From positions 1 through 23,959 of the forward strand of contig DAOURR010000035.1 of the NCBI GenBank assembly GCA_030627625.1: 23,959 nt of DNA, in the 5' to 3' direction. Shown one piece after another: positions 1 through 8,372 of the stretch. The notes under the pieces were generated by a model, which saw nothing but the letters and a program-made list of their open reading frames with translations, was not told the DNA's origin and ran no database searches. This stretch comes from UBA3103 sp002365855 (GTDB taxonomy: Bacteria; Bacillota; Desulfotomaculia; Desulfotomaculales; Pelotomaculaceae). Position numbers and translations under genes: made by a program. How positions within the stretch are numbered: the first letter of the stretch is position 1; each line of letters begins with the position of its first letter.

Positions 1-62
1 CGCTTTTGCTGCTGCTTCATGGGCCTGTCTTAGGGTATCGCCCCCGCCTACGCGGGGAACAC
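1..62 (-). CRISPR. Leader-proximal end of a type I-E CRISPR array (one repeat, one spacer)
   Basis: Positions 34-62 read on the minus strand start GTGTTCCCCGCG and end GGCGATACC, 29 nt, the usual length and sequence style of type I-E repeats. The core CCCCGC-CTAC-GCGGGG forms the hairpin that Cas6e cuts. Positions 1-33 fit one 33-nt spacer exactly, so the next repeat should start just outside the window. Only one repeat copy is visible, so the array is inferred from the repeat sequence and its place directly after cas2. Transcription should run leftward, away from cas2. Confidence 0.85.
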
Positions 63-91
63 ACTAAAAGAACCCTCTTGTGACGCCATTT
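63..91 (-). promoter_or_regulatory. Short CRISPR leader between cas2 and first repeat
   Basis: Only 29 bases separate the cas2 stop codon from the first repeat. Leaders of type I-E arrays carry the array promoter and the Cas1-Cas2 docking signal and are normally longer, so part of the leader probably lies inside the 3' end of cas2. No promoter could be assigned with confidence. Confidence 0.4.
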
Positions 92-982
92 TTACTGATC
101 AGCAGTATCTAAATTTATCAGTTTCTCATAGAGTTGATAAGTCATCTCACAATCAGCAAGGCTACGGTGAATTTGCGTAGTCGCAATTGCAAAATGCGTT
201 GCCAAGGTACTTAGCTTGTAATTATCTACTTGTTTTATCTTCCTTCGGGAAAGTGTCAGTGTATCGATACTGCGGTTGGAAAGCAATGGCAAATTACAGA
301 TGGCGCAAGCCTTGCGCAGAAAGCTATAGTCGAAATCCACATTATGTGATACCACAGGCAAATCGCGCAAAAATGCGATAAATTGTTGCATCGCCACGGT
401 AATATCTACGCCTTCTTTCTGCAGCATGGCGTTTGTAATGCCGGTAATCTCTTCAATTTTCGATGTAATAGCTTTATGAGGTCGCACAAGTAGTGAAAAT
501 CGTTCCGTAATACAGTGCGCTTCTACCACAATCGCTCCAAGCTCAATGATTTGATGCTCTTCGGGATGAAGTCCGCTGGTTTCGACATCGATTACAGCAT
601 AAGTGTCAGGAAGAGTGGCACCTCGCTTTTTGGCGACGCGCTTTGCTATCTGCCTTTTACTCGCTTTGCTAAAACCCATGCGAAGCTCACCCAATTGCTT
701 AATGCGAGAGGGGCTCGGCCGTAACATCAGCTTAATGCCGTCGAAATCAATGGGCTCCCATGTGCTATTGTGGACGCGGAAATCCAGCCGCTGTTCATTG
801 TTCGTATTAAACACCATTGTCACCCTGCCGTCTTTGGTGGTTTCCTTGATACGATCCCATAAATGATCCCGCACCCGTGCACTGACTTGTCCAACAAATA
901 CCCCTGCACTGATTTCAAGCAGCCATTTGGTCAGGTCGCCTCGTAAGCCAATGGGACAGTCCGTCATTGTGATAACAATCAT
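92..982 (-). CDS. cas2: Cas2 fused to a DEDDh (DnaQ-like) 3'-5' exonuclease
   Basis: CRISPR adaptation protein of 296 residues. Residues 1-94 are an I-E type Cas2 (starts MIVITMTDCPIGLRGDLTKW), which bridges two Cas1 dimers in the spacer integrase. A basic linker (about 95-125) leads to a DEDDh exonuclease at about 126-290, with ExoI D132-V-E134, ExoII around H213-N214 with D218, and ExoIII H272...D277. All five catalytic positions look intact. I-E Cas2 alone is about 95 residues. Such Cas2-DnaQ fusions are known, for example in Streptococcus thermophilus, where the nuclease trims prespacer ends before integration. The start overlaps the cas1 stop (ATGA), so translation is probably coupled. 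Confidence 0.95.
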   Translation of the reverse strand: MIVITMTDCPIGLRGDLTKWLLEISAGVFVGQVSARVRDHLWDRIKETTKDGRVTMVFNTNNEQRLDFRVHNSTWEPIDFDGIKLMLRPSPSRIKQLGELRMGFSKASKRQIAKRVAKKRGATLPDTYAVIDVETSGLHPEEHQIIELGAIVVEAHCITERFSLLVRPHKAITSKIEEITGITNAMLQKEGVDITVAMQQFIAFLRDLPVVSHNVDFDYSFLRKACAICNLPLLSNRSIDTLTLSRRKIKQVDNYKLSTLATHFAIATTQIHRSLADCEMTYQLYEKLINLDTADQ

Positions 983-2001
983 GGATCCTCCTCCAACAAC
1001 GTACCATAGCCCTCAGTGAATTCTGTCTCCTCAGAATCCAGTTCATCCAATTCTTTTCCATAAGAAACGGCATTTTTCACAAAGCCGTTCTTATCATCCC
1101 AGAGCTTTAAGACATTGGTTTCAATTTCCGGCACATCCTGCGGGGACCCATCCTCCGAAAACCCCAAAAGCAATTCGCGAATATCCTTGACCATATGCTC
1201 TAAGATTTTGCCGTCGGAAATGGCATCACGCACAGCACGCCGGGTTACCGCACCGATATCATCAGGTTGCTGTGCTGCCATCTCAAATGCAATGGGGATG
1301 CTAATGTCCGCTTTATAGAGATCAGCGATATCATATACAAAAGATCGCTCATGCCCTGAGTGTATAAAACCGAGGCCCGGCGCACATCCCACCGCCGTAA
1401 TTACGCTGTGCGCCACACCATAAAGGCAGGCATGTGCGGCGGAGAGCGCCATGTTTACCTGATCACTTGCGGTAAAATCATTCGGATCGTATTCCCGCCC
1501 CTTCCAAGAAACCCCGGTTTTTTTAGATATTCGGCGGTAAACGGCACGAATCCTTGCCCCCTCCCGTCCGCGCAACTGTTGCATGGTCAGCCCAGAAACA
1601 TCTTCACCTATAAAACGCATAGCATACATGCGGCGAGCGACTGCTAAGCGGCTCCGCGTATTGGAAACTAGTGCCGCCTGTGCGATCAACAAGCGAGAGG
1701 AATGAGTTAAAGGACGCCCATGCGCATAATACCGCACCCCATGCTCCCCAATCCAAAGCACACTGGCTCCGGTATCACCGATAAGCTCCACCGCCCGGTG
1801 CGACACATTGGTGCCCGGACCCAGCAATATTACACTGAGTGCAGCAGCCGGCACATGTACTGTACCGCGCAGATCGGTAACAGTGATAGCGTTATCCTGC
1901 CGACTAACCAAACAACGTTCCAAATATAAAAATGAGATCCGCTCCCGCATAGTAGGCAAAGCCTGAAGCTCAGGTCGCTCCATTCCAGGAATCCTGCTCA
2001 T
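979..2001 (-). CDS. cas1: CRISPR integrase Cas1, type I-E
   Basis: Metal-dependent integrase that inserts new spacers into the array together with Cas2. Catalytic residues visible by comparison with E. coli Cas1 are E147 (RGREGAR), H214 (GFIHSG) and D227 (FVYDIAD). At 340 residues it is longer than most I-E Cas1 proteins (about 300); the extra length is an acidic C-terminal tail, DELDSEETEFTEGYG. The start lies 2 bases after the cas6e stop with an AGGGTG ribosome site; M7 is a possible alternative start. Confidence 0.97.
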   Translation of the reverse strand: MSRIPGMERPELQALPTMRERISFLYLERCLVSRQDNAITVTDLRGTVHVPAAALSVILLGPGTNVSHRAVELIGDTGASVLWIGEHGVRYYAHGRPLTHSSRLLIAQAALVSNTRSRLAVARRMYAMRFIGEDVSGLTMQQLRGREGARIRAVYRRISKKTGVSWKGREYDPNDFTASDQVNMALSAAHACLYGVAHSVITAVGCAPGLGFIHSGHERSFVYDIADLYKADISIPIAFEMAAQQPDDIGAVTRRAVRDAISDGKILEHMVKDIRELLLGFSEDGSPQDVPEIETNVLKLWDDKNGFVKNAVSYGKELDELDSEETEFTEGYGTLLEEDP

Positions 2002-2003
2002 AA

Positions 2004-2660
2004 CTACACCCTGGCAATGGTCAGCAAGCCGCAGCCATAGGCCTTTGCCCGCCCGATCCCACAGGTTAATGTACGAAGGAATAGCGTCGCGTCCGCAACC
2101 TCCAGAATGCCCTCGAAAGTCGCTATACCCAGCGTCACCCGGTTGCTATGGCGCTGGAACTTCCTCACTTCCTGCTGCACAACACGAAATGAGCCTTCCT
2201 GCAGGCTGAAGCCGTAGTTTGCTGCACGGTCAAGCAGCCACTGTTCTTGCTGCTGCACGGTAACATGGGCATATACCTTGCCGCGTTTAATGTGTTCCTG
2301 TGTCTGTAAGCCACCTGTCTGCTTGACGCTGTGCACCGGGTTAGCGCGCAGCCGGAACTGCCATCGTTGTCCTGTCTCAATCCGCTCCATCAGCGGAGTA
2401 TAATTTTTGGTTTCCCATTTCTGCTCAGCACCTGGCCAGCCAAACTGCTCCACAATGTGCGAAAAATCCGGTTTTCTGTTGCTAAGAACAAGGAGATAGA
2501 GTGCATTATTTAACCGGTCAATACGCCATAGATTACGCCCATTTTCTTCCACACTTGTTGGGAAACTGCTCTCCACTGCGGCGTGCAGCTTCTGAGGTGA
2601 AGCGAGAGCAACCATCGTTCTTTTCCTGCGTGTATTCAGTTCGATTCGTGACAAATACAT
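2004..2660 (-). CDS. cas6e: CRISPR RNA endonuclease Cas6e
   Basis: Processing enzyme that cuts the pre-crRNA at the base of the repeat hairpin and stays bound to the crRNA 3' end in Cascade. It begins MYLSRIELN, as Cas6e proteins do, carries a histidine (H26, QKLHAAVE) at the position of the E. coli catalytic H20, and ends with the glycine-rich RNA-binding motif GIGRAKAYGCGLL. Length 218 residues is normal. The start is 6 bases after the cas5e stop, with GGAGG near the end of cas5e serving as ribosome site. Confidence 0.96.
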   Translation of the reverse strand: MYLSRIELNTRRKRTMVALASPQKLHAAVESSFPTSVEENGRNLWRIDRLNNALYLLVLSNRKPDFSHIVEQFGWPGAEQKWETKNYTPLMERIETGQRWQFRLRANPVHSVKQTGGLQTQEHIKRGKVYAHVTVQQQEQWLLDRAANYGFSLQEGSFRVVQQEVRKFQRHSNRVTLGIATFEGILEVADATLFLRTLTCGIGRAKAYGCGLLTIARV

Positions 2661-2666
2661 AATGCA

Positions 2667-3383
2667 TTAATCCTCCCATCCGGCCATCGCATCATGATCT
2701 GTCGGCATCTCTGCAGTGCGTTGTAGCGTCGGGATAAATAGCGCGTCAGCGGTATCTATCACCATACGAAAGTCGTATTGGCGGTGCCGCTGATCAAAAG
2801 AGACCGGTAAATCCCGCCGCAAAAATGCGCCTGGCTCATTCAGTTGTGCGTCGCAAACGATGGTCAGTTTGACCGACCCCAACTGCTTCTTTTGAGCCTC
2901 ATTTTGAAACCACTTACAGGCTTGCCAGGGCTCTTCCTCAATGGCTTGACGAAGTGCCCGCTCCCGCAGACCCAGTACCATTCGACCTACCGGCGGGCAG
3001 GATCGCCGCCCCAAGTATAGCGGGAAAACGGGATTTTGCAGAGCTACCGCAAGCTTTTGTAGGAAATTTTCTTCGCCCTCCAAACCAACCAGAAACACCG
3101 CATCAGCCAAATAATAACGGGTTGTGACAAATGAGGCCGTATTCTTTTTTTGCCGTGCGGTATGATAATCTCGTAATAATGTTCCTGGCTGGTCAATACG
3201 CACTCCAAAGTAAAGTTCCTTCAGATCATCCAGATTCTCTGTGCGACTGCGTCCCAGCGCCGCAGCCAACAAGCCAATCACTCCGCTTTTGGTTGGCTCC
3301 CTGGCGGTATCTCGGGTATCGAATTTACTGGCAACACCCCAGGACTGTAAGGGGGCTGCTAACCGTAGCAACAAAGTGCTCAT
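2667..3383 (-). CDS. cas5e: Cascade subunit Cas5e (CasD)
   Basis: RAMP protein that caps the 5' handle of the crRNA in Cascade. The N-terminus LLLRLAAPLQSWGVASKF, followed by TRDTAREPTKSGVIGLLAAALGR, is the family hallmark. The length of 238 residues is normal. The ATG overlaps the cas7e stop by 4 bases (ATGA), so translation is coupled. No missing motif was noticed. Confidence 0.97.
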   Translation of the reverse strand: MSTLLLRLAAPLQSWGVASKFDTRDTAREPTKSGVIGLLAAALGRSRTENLDDLKELYFGVRIDQPGTLLRDYHTARQKKNTASFVTTRYYLADAVFLVGLEGEENFLQKLAVALQNPVFPLYLGRRSCPPVGRMVLGLRERALRQAIEEEPWQACKWFQNEAQKKQLGSVKLTIVCDAQLNEPGAFLRRDLPVSFDQRHRQYDFRMVIDTADALFIPTLQRTAEMPTDHDAMAGWED

Positions 3384-4471
3384 GCCTGTACCTCATCCTC
3401 ATGCAAAAGACTACGTACAACTTCCTCAGTCCTTGTTAAAAGTTCCGAGAACTCAAATGAATCGCCTAAACCAGCAAGCTCATCGTTAATAGCTGTCACA
3501 AAAACCATTTCAGGTTCAGTAAAAAATTTTTCGTACACAGTTTGCGCATACTTTGCCAACATCTCAGTCGATTTCCTCTGGTAACCGCCTTCCCCTGCCT
3601 TTACAGGGGTCTCAAATGCGCCCACCAAATTGACCGGCTGGTCGCGGCGAAAAGCAACCATCACTGCATATGGCGGAGTACCATTGGCAAACGTATTCTG
3701 TTTGCCGGTAGGCATGGAGCAGACAAAAGCACGGACAAATTCTTTGACGGCTTTTGTAGCAGCATTATCATCACCGAGGTTTTTATTGAGGTCATGCGCA
3801 GCAACCGTTGCATAACGATAGAGAGTGGAAGAATTGAATTCGATGGTGCCGATCATGCTGGCGCCTGCCTGATCCTCTGGTGAGCGGTCGTCCATTGCAG
3901 TATAATAGTCGTATTCATTTTCTACCTTGTGAGTTGAAATCGAATGGGCCACCTGTGCGGAAGCATCAGTATTCAAGGCTGGATCATCAGCCACCATACG
4001 ACCGAATAATGAAATATCAACACCATTACACTCATTCAGTGCCTCCTGCACCTCTTTTTTCCCGGGAAGAGGATTACTGAGAGCCATGCGTGCTAGATTT
4101 TCTGCCTGTTTATAACTCATAAAAAAGAGCGCTTTTGCTTCTGAATCCTTGGTTTTGACTCCTGCTTGATTAATGATCTTTTCGGCTAATGTCGTGGCCT
4201 CTTCCTTACTGATATTATGCAAATTACAGATTTGATCTGCGACCTTTTCAACAATTTTTTTTGTGCGTTCACTTAATCCACTCTCATTGAAATACTCTTT
4301 AAACATCTCCCTCATAGCATGTTTCCAAGCTTGAGAGGAAACCCGGGCACGACGTACACCGCCGTATATAGCCGTCTTGGGGCTGCCGGTATCATCCCGG
4401 TTGACACAGCTCGGCGGCAGGGACTGGATCACATGAATATCTACAAAAACTCGATTTTTTCGACTATTCAT
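3380..4471 (-). CDS. cas7e: Cascade backbone subunit Cas7e (CasC/Cse4)
   Basis: Forms the six-copy backbone that holds the crRNA spacer. The N-terminal FVDIHVIQSLPPSCVNRDD and the following KTAIYGGVRRARVSSQAWK are typical of Cse4, as is GASMIGTIEFNSSTLYRY in the middle. The length of 363 residues matches the family. The start shares one base with the cse2 stop (TAATG), and a GGAGGGG ribosome site lies inside the end of cse2. Confidence 0.97.
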   Translation of the reverse strand: MNSRKNRVFVDIHVIQSLPPSCVNRDDTGSPKTAIYGGVRRARVSSQAWKHAMREMFKEYFNESGLSERTKKIVEKVADQICNLHNISKEEATTLAEKIINQAGVKTKDSEAKALFFMSYKQAENLARMALSNPLPGKKEVQEALNECNGVDISLFGRMVADDPALNTDASAQVAHSISTHKVENEYDYYTAMDDRSPEDQAGASMIGTIEFNSSTLYRYATVAAHDLNKNLGDDNAATKAVKEFVRAFVCSMPTGKQNTFANGTPPYAVMVAFRRDQPVNLVGAFETPVKAGEGGYQRKSTEMLAKYAQTVYEKFFTEPEMVFVTAINDELAGLGDSFEFSELLTRTEEVVRSLLHEDEVQA

Positions 4472-5094
4472 TACGAAACCCCTCCATTTTCTTTCTCAGC
4501 ATTCAGTTGTGTGATGCGATAATAGTCCTCACCCCAGCGCAGTCGAATTCGATTCCTAATTTCATCAAACTGATACCAATACAGATCCACAGCAAAGCGG
4601 GGGTAATCCAGGGTAATATCCCCTCCCCTGAGCAGTTGAATCAGACTGCGGGCGTGATGCGCAAACTCAGTAAACTCGTTAGATGTCAGCACTGCATCAA
4701 AGCGCCGTTTGATGGCAGGCTCACGCTCCTTATCTTGTTTCACCAGGCATCCTACGGCAGCACCTAGAGAATTGCTTGTGTTTTTGCCTTCGATTTTTCC
4801 ACCGGCGCTCATAGGACGGTCTTTACCCTGCTGATGCAGTGCAAACAGCGTCAACGATGTGTAAATCGCCCACTCGGCGTAACTGGGCTCATCACCCTGG
4901 CCATAAAGCTCTTCCGGCATATCGCTAAACAAGATTTCAAACAGTTCCGGTAATTCTCCCGGTTGCTTACCAATTCCCCTGCGCAGCTTAGCCAGCATAG
5001 CTCGACTCCATGCGCCTTCCGTTAAAAGGCGTTCGACTTTCTGCTGGGTTAGCCTTTTGATATGGTAGGTCTGGTTTCCTTGTTTTTCTTCCAT
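4471..5094 (-). CDS. cse2: Cascade small subunit Cse2 (CasB/Cas11)
   Basis: Cse2 dimers line the Cascade belly and stabilise the R-loop. The protein is 207 residues, a little longer than E. coli Cse2 (160), with helical, charged sequence and the typical middle part AIYTSLTLFALHQQGKDRPM. The call rests on this motif and on its fixed place between cas8e and cas7e. A strong AGGAGG lies 8 bases before the ATG, and the cas8e stop codon lies between the two. Confidence 0.93.
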   Translation of the reverse strand: MEEKQGNQTYHIKRLTQQKVERLLTEGAWSRAMLAKLRRGIGKQPGELPELFEILFSDMPEELYGQGDEPSYAEWAIYTSLTLFALHQQGKDRPMSAGGKIEGKNTSNSLGAAVGCLVKQDKEREPAIKRRFDAVLTSNEFTEFAHHARSLIQLLRGGDITLDYPRFAVDLYWYQFDEIRNRIRLRWGEDYYRITQLNAEKENGGVS

Positions 5095-5098
5095 ATTC

Positions 5099-6706
5099 TC
5101 AACCTCCTTTCTCTATTGTACGCTTGATATTGGAACTGAATTTTGCCAACGCGCCCGGCGCAGTGTAAAGCTTTCCTTTTGAGTCATTTTTGCTTTTCAC
5201 CCAGCGGCCTATGATACCTTTCTCTCCAGTCTGATGTGTCATCTCTTCCCCAAGCTGCAAGAGAACCCGTTTGACAGTATCTTTCCAAGCTTGTTCGGCT
5301 TCGTCCATATCCGATTGTGCGGGATCGATATCAGCGAGCCATATACGAAATGGCATGTCCAGACGGAAATAAGCTTCAGCTTTCGCAGCGCTGCTGAGAC
5401 CCTCTCCAGCTTTATGATGCGAACTATCGCTGTCTCCAGAGGCTTTAGCCAAATCGGCAGCGAGGAAGAAAAGCTGCTTGATACAGTCCTCGGTGACGGA
5501 AAGAAGCCTGGTAATCTGAGTAACCCACCCTTCCCCGAGTTTAGAAAGCATACTTGTATTGATGGAAAGAGAATCTTCAAATACATCCGTAACAAAAAAA
5601 TCTTTATCACCATATTTCACGCTGGCTATCCGAAAAGTAACCATATTGCTAATGCGACCTTGATCTTTCAGTATTGATAACCAACGAACTATTCCAGGTT
5701 TTTTTAGATCATCCCCATCCGCAAGAAAAGAAGAAAAATCTCTCCATAATTGTTTGGAGGGATCATGACGCTTGGGAAGATATACATCTTCCTTTGTATC
5801 CTTCCTCCATAGTGTCATTTGCTCAGTAATAGCGTTTTCTTTTGGAAAGAAGTCCCCACCCAATAATATGTAGCCTACAACCCAGCTTCCCTCTCTTTGA
5901 AGGAGCAAGCGGCGTGATTGCAGTGTAAGTACGGCAAGCTGATCCTGCGGGAGTACGATTTCATCCCGTTCCCCAGTTCTTGGCTCATCAATCTCCCATG
6001 CGGCATTGCCACTGCTCCAGGGCTCGTCATTATCATTGAGCAAAACAAAATTCAACATAAGTGTTTCAAAAAGATTGGCGCCGTTTGCATAAATTAAACC
6101 AAGCTTTCCAAGCCATCCTGCTCCGGGAGAGGGCATTTTCTGCCCGCGAACCGAAGGTTTACTGGATGTATCATCATAGGCATTTAAATACAGCAGCCAC
6201 CTTGCAGCCTCCGCATAGGATATCGAGCGTTTCGCGTCTCCGGTTCTCACCGGAAACAGTCTGACTTTGTTGCCACTCTCAGAAAGATTTCCCAACAGCT
6301 TCGCCGCAGTATAATTTGTCCCTTTGACCAACCCCGCTACCTGATAAAACGGCCGCTCCGGGTGAAAGAGAAAAAAGCGTTCTTCATAATGACACAAGCG
6401 TGTTTTTATTGGTTCAATTGGAAAACGCTTGAGATCCCATAGGCTTTGCCATCGTGCTAACGCTTCCGGGGCATTTCCGATGGGTTTTCTGTTTCCCTGC
6501 ACATCAGTTCTGGTGAAGGTGGCATACAGCGTCGCCAGTAACAGGCGCAGAATTGCTACGTCCTGGGTTGGTAGCTCTCCTGCAAGGCCACGGAATTCAT
6601 GGGCACGTTCCATCACTGTCAACAACGATACCTCTTCTGTTTTTCCTTCCAGGTTTAGTACCAAAATCCACGGTTCATGCAGTAAGTTAAATACCCTGTC
6701 ATGCAT
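5099..6706 (-). CDS. cas8e: Cascade large subunit Cas8e (CasA/Cse1)
   Basis: Recognises the PAM, starts target unwinding and recruits Cas3. The N-terminus FNLLHEPWILVLNLEGKTEE matches the conserved opening of Cse1, followed by LPTQDVAILRLLLATLYA. The length of 535 residues is normal. The ATG lies 8 bases inside the end of cas3, with GAGGGGG as ribosome site, so it is probably translated together with cas3. If Cas3 is truncated by the upstream frameshift, ribosomes ending early could lower coupled translation of this gene. Confidence 0.96.
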   Translation of the reverse strand: MHDRVFNLLHEPWILVLNLEGKTEEVSLLTVMERAHEFRGLAGELPTQDVAILRLLLATLYATFTRTDVQGNRKPIGNAPEALARWQSLWDLKRFPIEPIKTRLCHYEERFFLFHPERPFYQVAGLVKGTNYTAAKLLGNLSESGNKVRLFPVRTGDAKRSISYAEAARWLLYLNAYDDTSSKPSVRGQKMPSPGAGWLGKLGLIYANGANLFETLMLNFVLLNDNDEPWSSGNAAWEIDEPRTGERDEIVLPQDQLAVLTLQSRRLLLQREGSWVVGYILLGGDFFPKENAITEQMTLWRKDTKEDVYLPKRHDPSKQLWRDFSSFLADGDDLKKPGIVRWLSILKDQGRISNMVTFRIASVKYGDKDFFVTDVFEDSLSINTSMLSKLGEGWVTQITRLLSVTEDCIKQLFFLAADLAKASGDSDSSHHKAGEGLSSAAKAEAYFRLDMPFRIWLADIDPAQSDMDEAEQAWKDTVKRVLLQLGEEMTHQTGEKGIIGRWVKSKNDSKGKLYTAPGALAKFSSNIKRTIEKGG

Positions 6707-8372
6707 TCACATCCCCCTCTTCAATTTTCTTCGAAAGCATCCCATAGCACTGATCGTATTGCAAATGATACCCGCAAAGCTCTGTGCTAAGCTGCTCATC
6801 GAGTACCAAGAATAATTCTCCTTTGAGCCAGGGTGACTGCTGCCACGCACGAAACACATGCAGCGAGATTTTTTCCAGTTCCTTAATGGTCTCATCCAAA
6901 TCCCAACACAGCTCACGAGGAAGTTGTATGCTGCATTCCGCCATCGCCCGCGCAAGTCCCACTTCCGGCGGTGTGTCTGAAGGGATTTTTCTACCATTGA
7001 ATTTGGCAAGCCAGGGCAGCATGTAGTACTCCTCACCTCGCCGCTGAACAACTAAAACTTCCAGCGAATCTTCCGTATCGCGTACAGTTGCCTCGCCACG
7101 TTTGCCGGATGGGTCGTCTGTAATGCTTGTATCCAGCCAGCCGACCAGATCATCCAATCTCTTATGTGGATCAGAAATTTGAAAATCATGCGCCTTTGTT
7201 ATTTTTTTAGCTATTCGTTGTTCATGCTTGCTTTTTGCCTCCTTATACTCCTCTTCTAATTCCGGCGACATCGACAATCCCTCCGGGCGATAGGTCTCTT
7301 GTACCAGCTGCGGAATGCCATCGGGTAATTTTATATGTAATGGAAGTAACTCCTGTGTGTTCATCAGAAGATACTTGCCATAAATAAGCTCAGCGCCGCG
7401 GTCAAAGCCGGAATCACTCATGCCAATAAGAAAGCAGTGGGGCTGTCGCAGCTTGAACAGGCGGTGGCGTGGATGCCGATGCAAGCGGCCAATGCGTTGA
7501 ATCAGCAAATCCATAGGACAGATATCAGAGATTAATACGTCAAAATCCAGGTCGCAGCTTTGTTCAAATATCTGTGTGCCGACGACAATACAGCGCTGTG
7601 GGCGATCGCCGTCAGCTCCTAGTTTTGCAAAGAGCTCTTTTTCTTTTTGCGCCCGGTCTACAGCAAGAAAACGGGAATGTAAGAGCTGGACCTGGTCTCC
7701 ACCAAAGTGCTGGCTAAGCGCATGTGCTATTTTCTGAGCGCGTTTTACGGTGTTAACAATAATGCCGGCACACCCGCCCTCGGAAAGTAAATCTCCCAAC
7801 TTCGATATGATTTCCTCAGATATAATTTCCTCATTAGTAGATAAAGTATCTAGTTTAACATTAAACGAACGTTGTTTACCAGTGACCTTTCTTTGACAAA
7901 CATTCTCGATATTGCTACCGTCAGTATATGTAATAATCGGATAATCCAAAGTAGTTGCCCATGAAGGCGATGGTGGAATTGCAGGTTTTTCGTTATCAAA
8001 CACCGGATCATACTCTGGTGCGGTCGTGTTCTCTTTATTCAAGTAAGCTTCAATCAGCTGTTGGCGTTTTTCTCCTGGCAGGGTTGCGGAAAGAACAATC
8101 ACCGGTACTCCGTACGCACCCAACCAGCTCAAAACCTTATATAAATATTGGCTCATATAGGCGTCATAAGCATGGCATTCATCCAGAATCACTACTTTAT
8201 TGGCGAGCCCCAGATGCCGCAACGCCAGATGCTTTTGTTTAAGGCTGCCCATAAGCACCTGGTCGATGGTACCGATAACAAAGTCAGCTAAGATGCCTTT
8301 TTTGCGACCGGAAAACCATTCATGTACGATAATGGCGTCGTCACCGGTTTCCTCGTTTTCTTCACCACCCAC
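6699..8372 (-). CDS. cas3: Cas3 C-terminal part: DECH helicase core and C-terminal domain (out of frame with N-terminal part)
   Basis: Second half of the Cas3 helicase-nuclease. It contains motif II D64-E65-C66-H67 (VVILDECHAYDAYMSQYL), motif III LSATLP, the second RecA domain with motif VI QRIGRLHRH, and a C-terminal domain. Its reading frame continues upstream of the nominal GTG at 8372 (ELGYYWVGGEENEE) to the A10 run at 8391-8400, where it meets the N-terminal part in another frame. One more A would join the two into about 947 residues, the usual size of an I-E Cas3. No convincing ribosome site precedes the GTG, so separate translation looks unlikely. Confidence 0.93.
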   Translation of the reverse strand: MGGEENEETGDDAIIVHEWFSGRKKGILADFVIGTIDQVLMGSLKQKHLALRHLGLANKVVILDECHAYDAYMSQYLYKVLSWLGAYGVPVIVLSATLPGEKRQQLIEAYLNKENTTAPEYDPVFDNEKPAIPPSPSWATTLDYPIITYTDGSNIENVCQRKVTGKQRSFNVKLDTLSTNEEIISEEIISKLGDLLSEGGCAGIIVNTVKRAQKIAHALSQHFGGDQVQLLHSRFLAVDRAQKEKELFAKLGADGDRPQRCIVVGTQIFEQSCDLDFDVLISDICPMDLLIQRIGRLHRHPRHRLFKLRQPHCFLIGMSDSGFDRGAELIYGKYLLMNTQELLPLHIKLPDGIPQLVQETYRPEGLSMSPELEEEYKEAKSKHEQRIAKKITKAHDFQISDPHKRLDDLVGWLDTSITDDPSGKRGEATVRDTEDSLEVLVVQRRGEEYYMLPWLAKFNGRKIPSDTPPEVGLARAMAECSIQLPRELCWDLDETIKELEKISLHVFRAWQQSPWLKGELFLVLDEQLSTELCGYHLQYDQCYGMLSKKIEEGDVNA

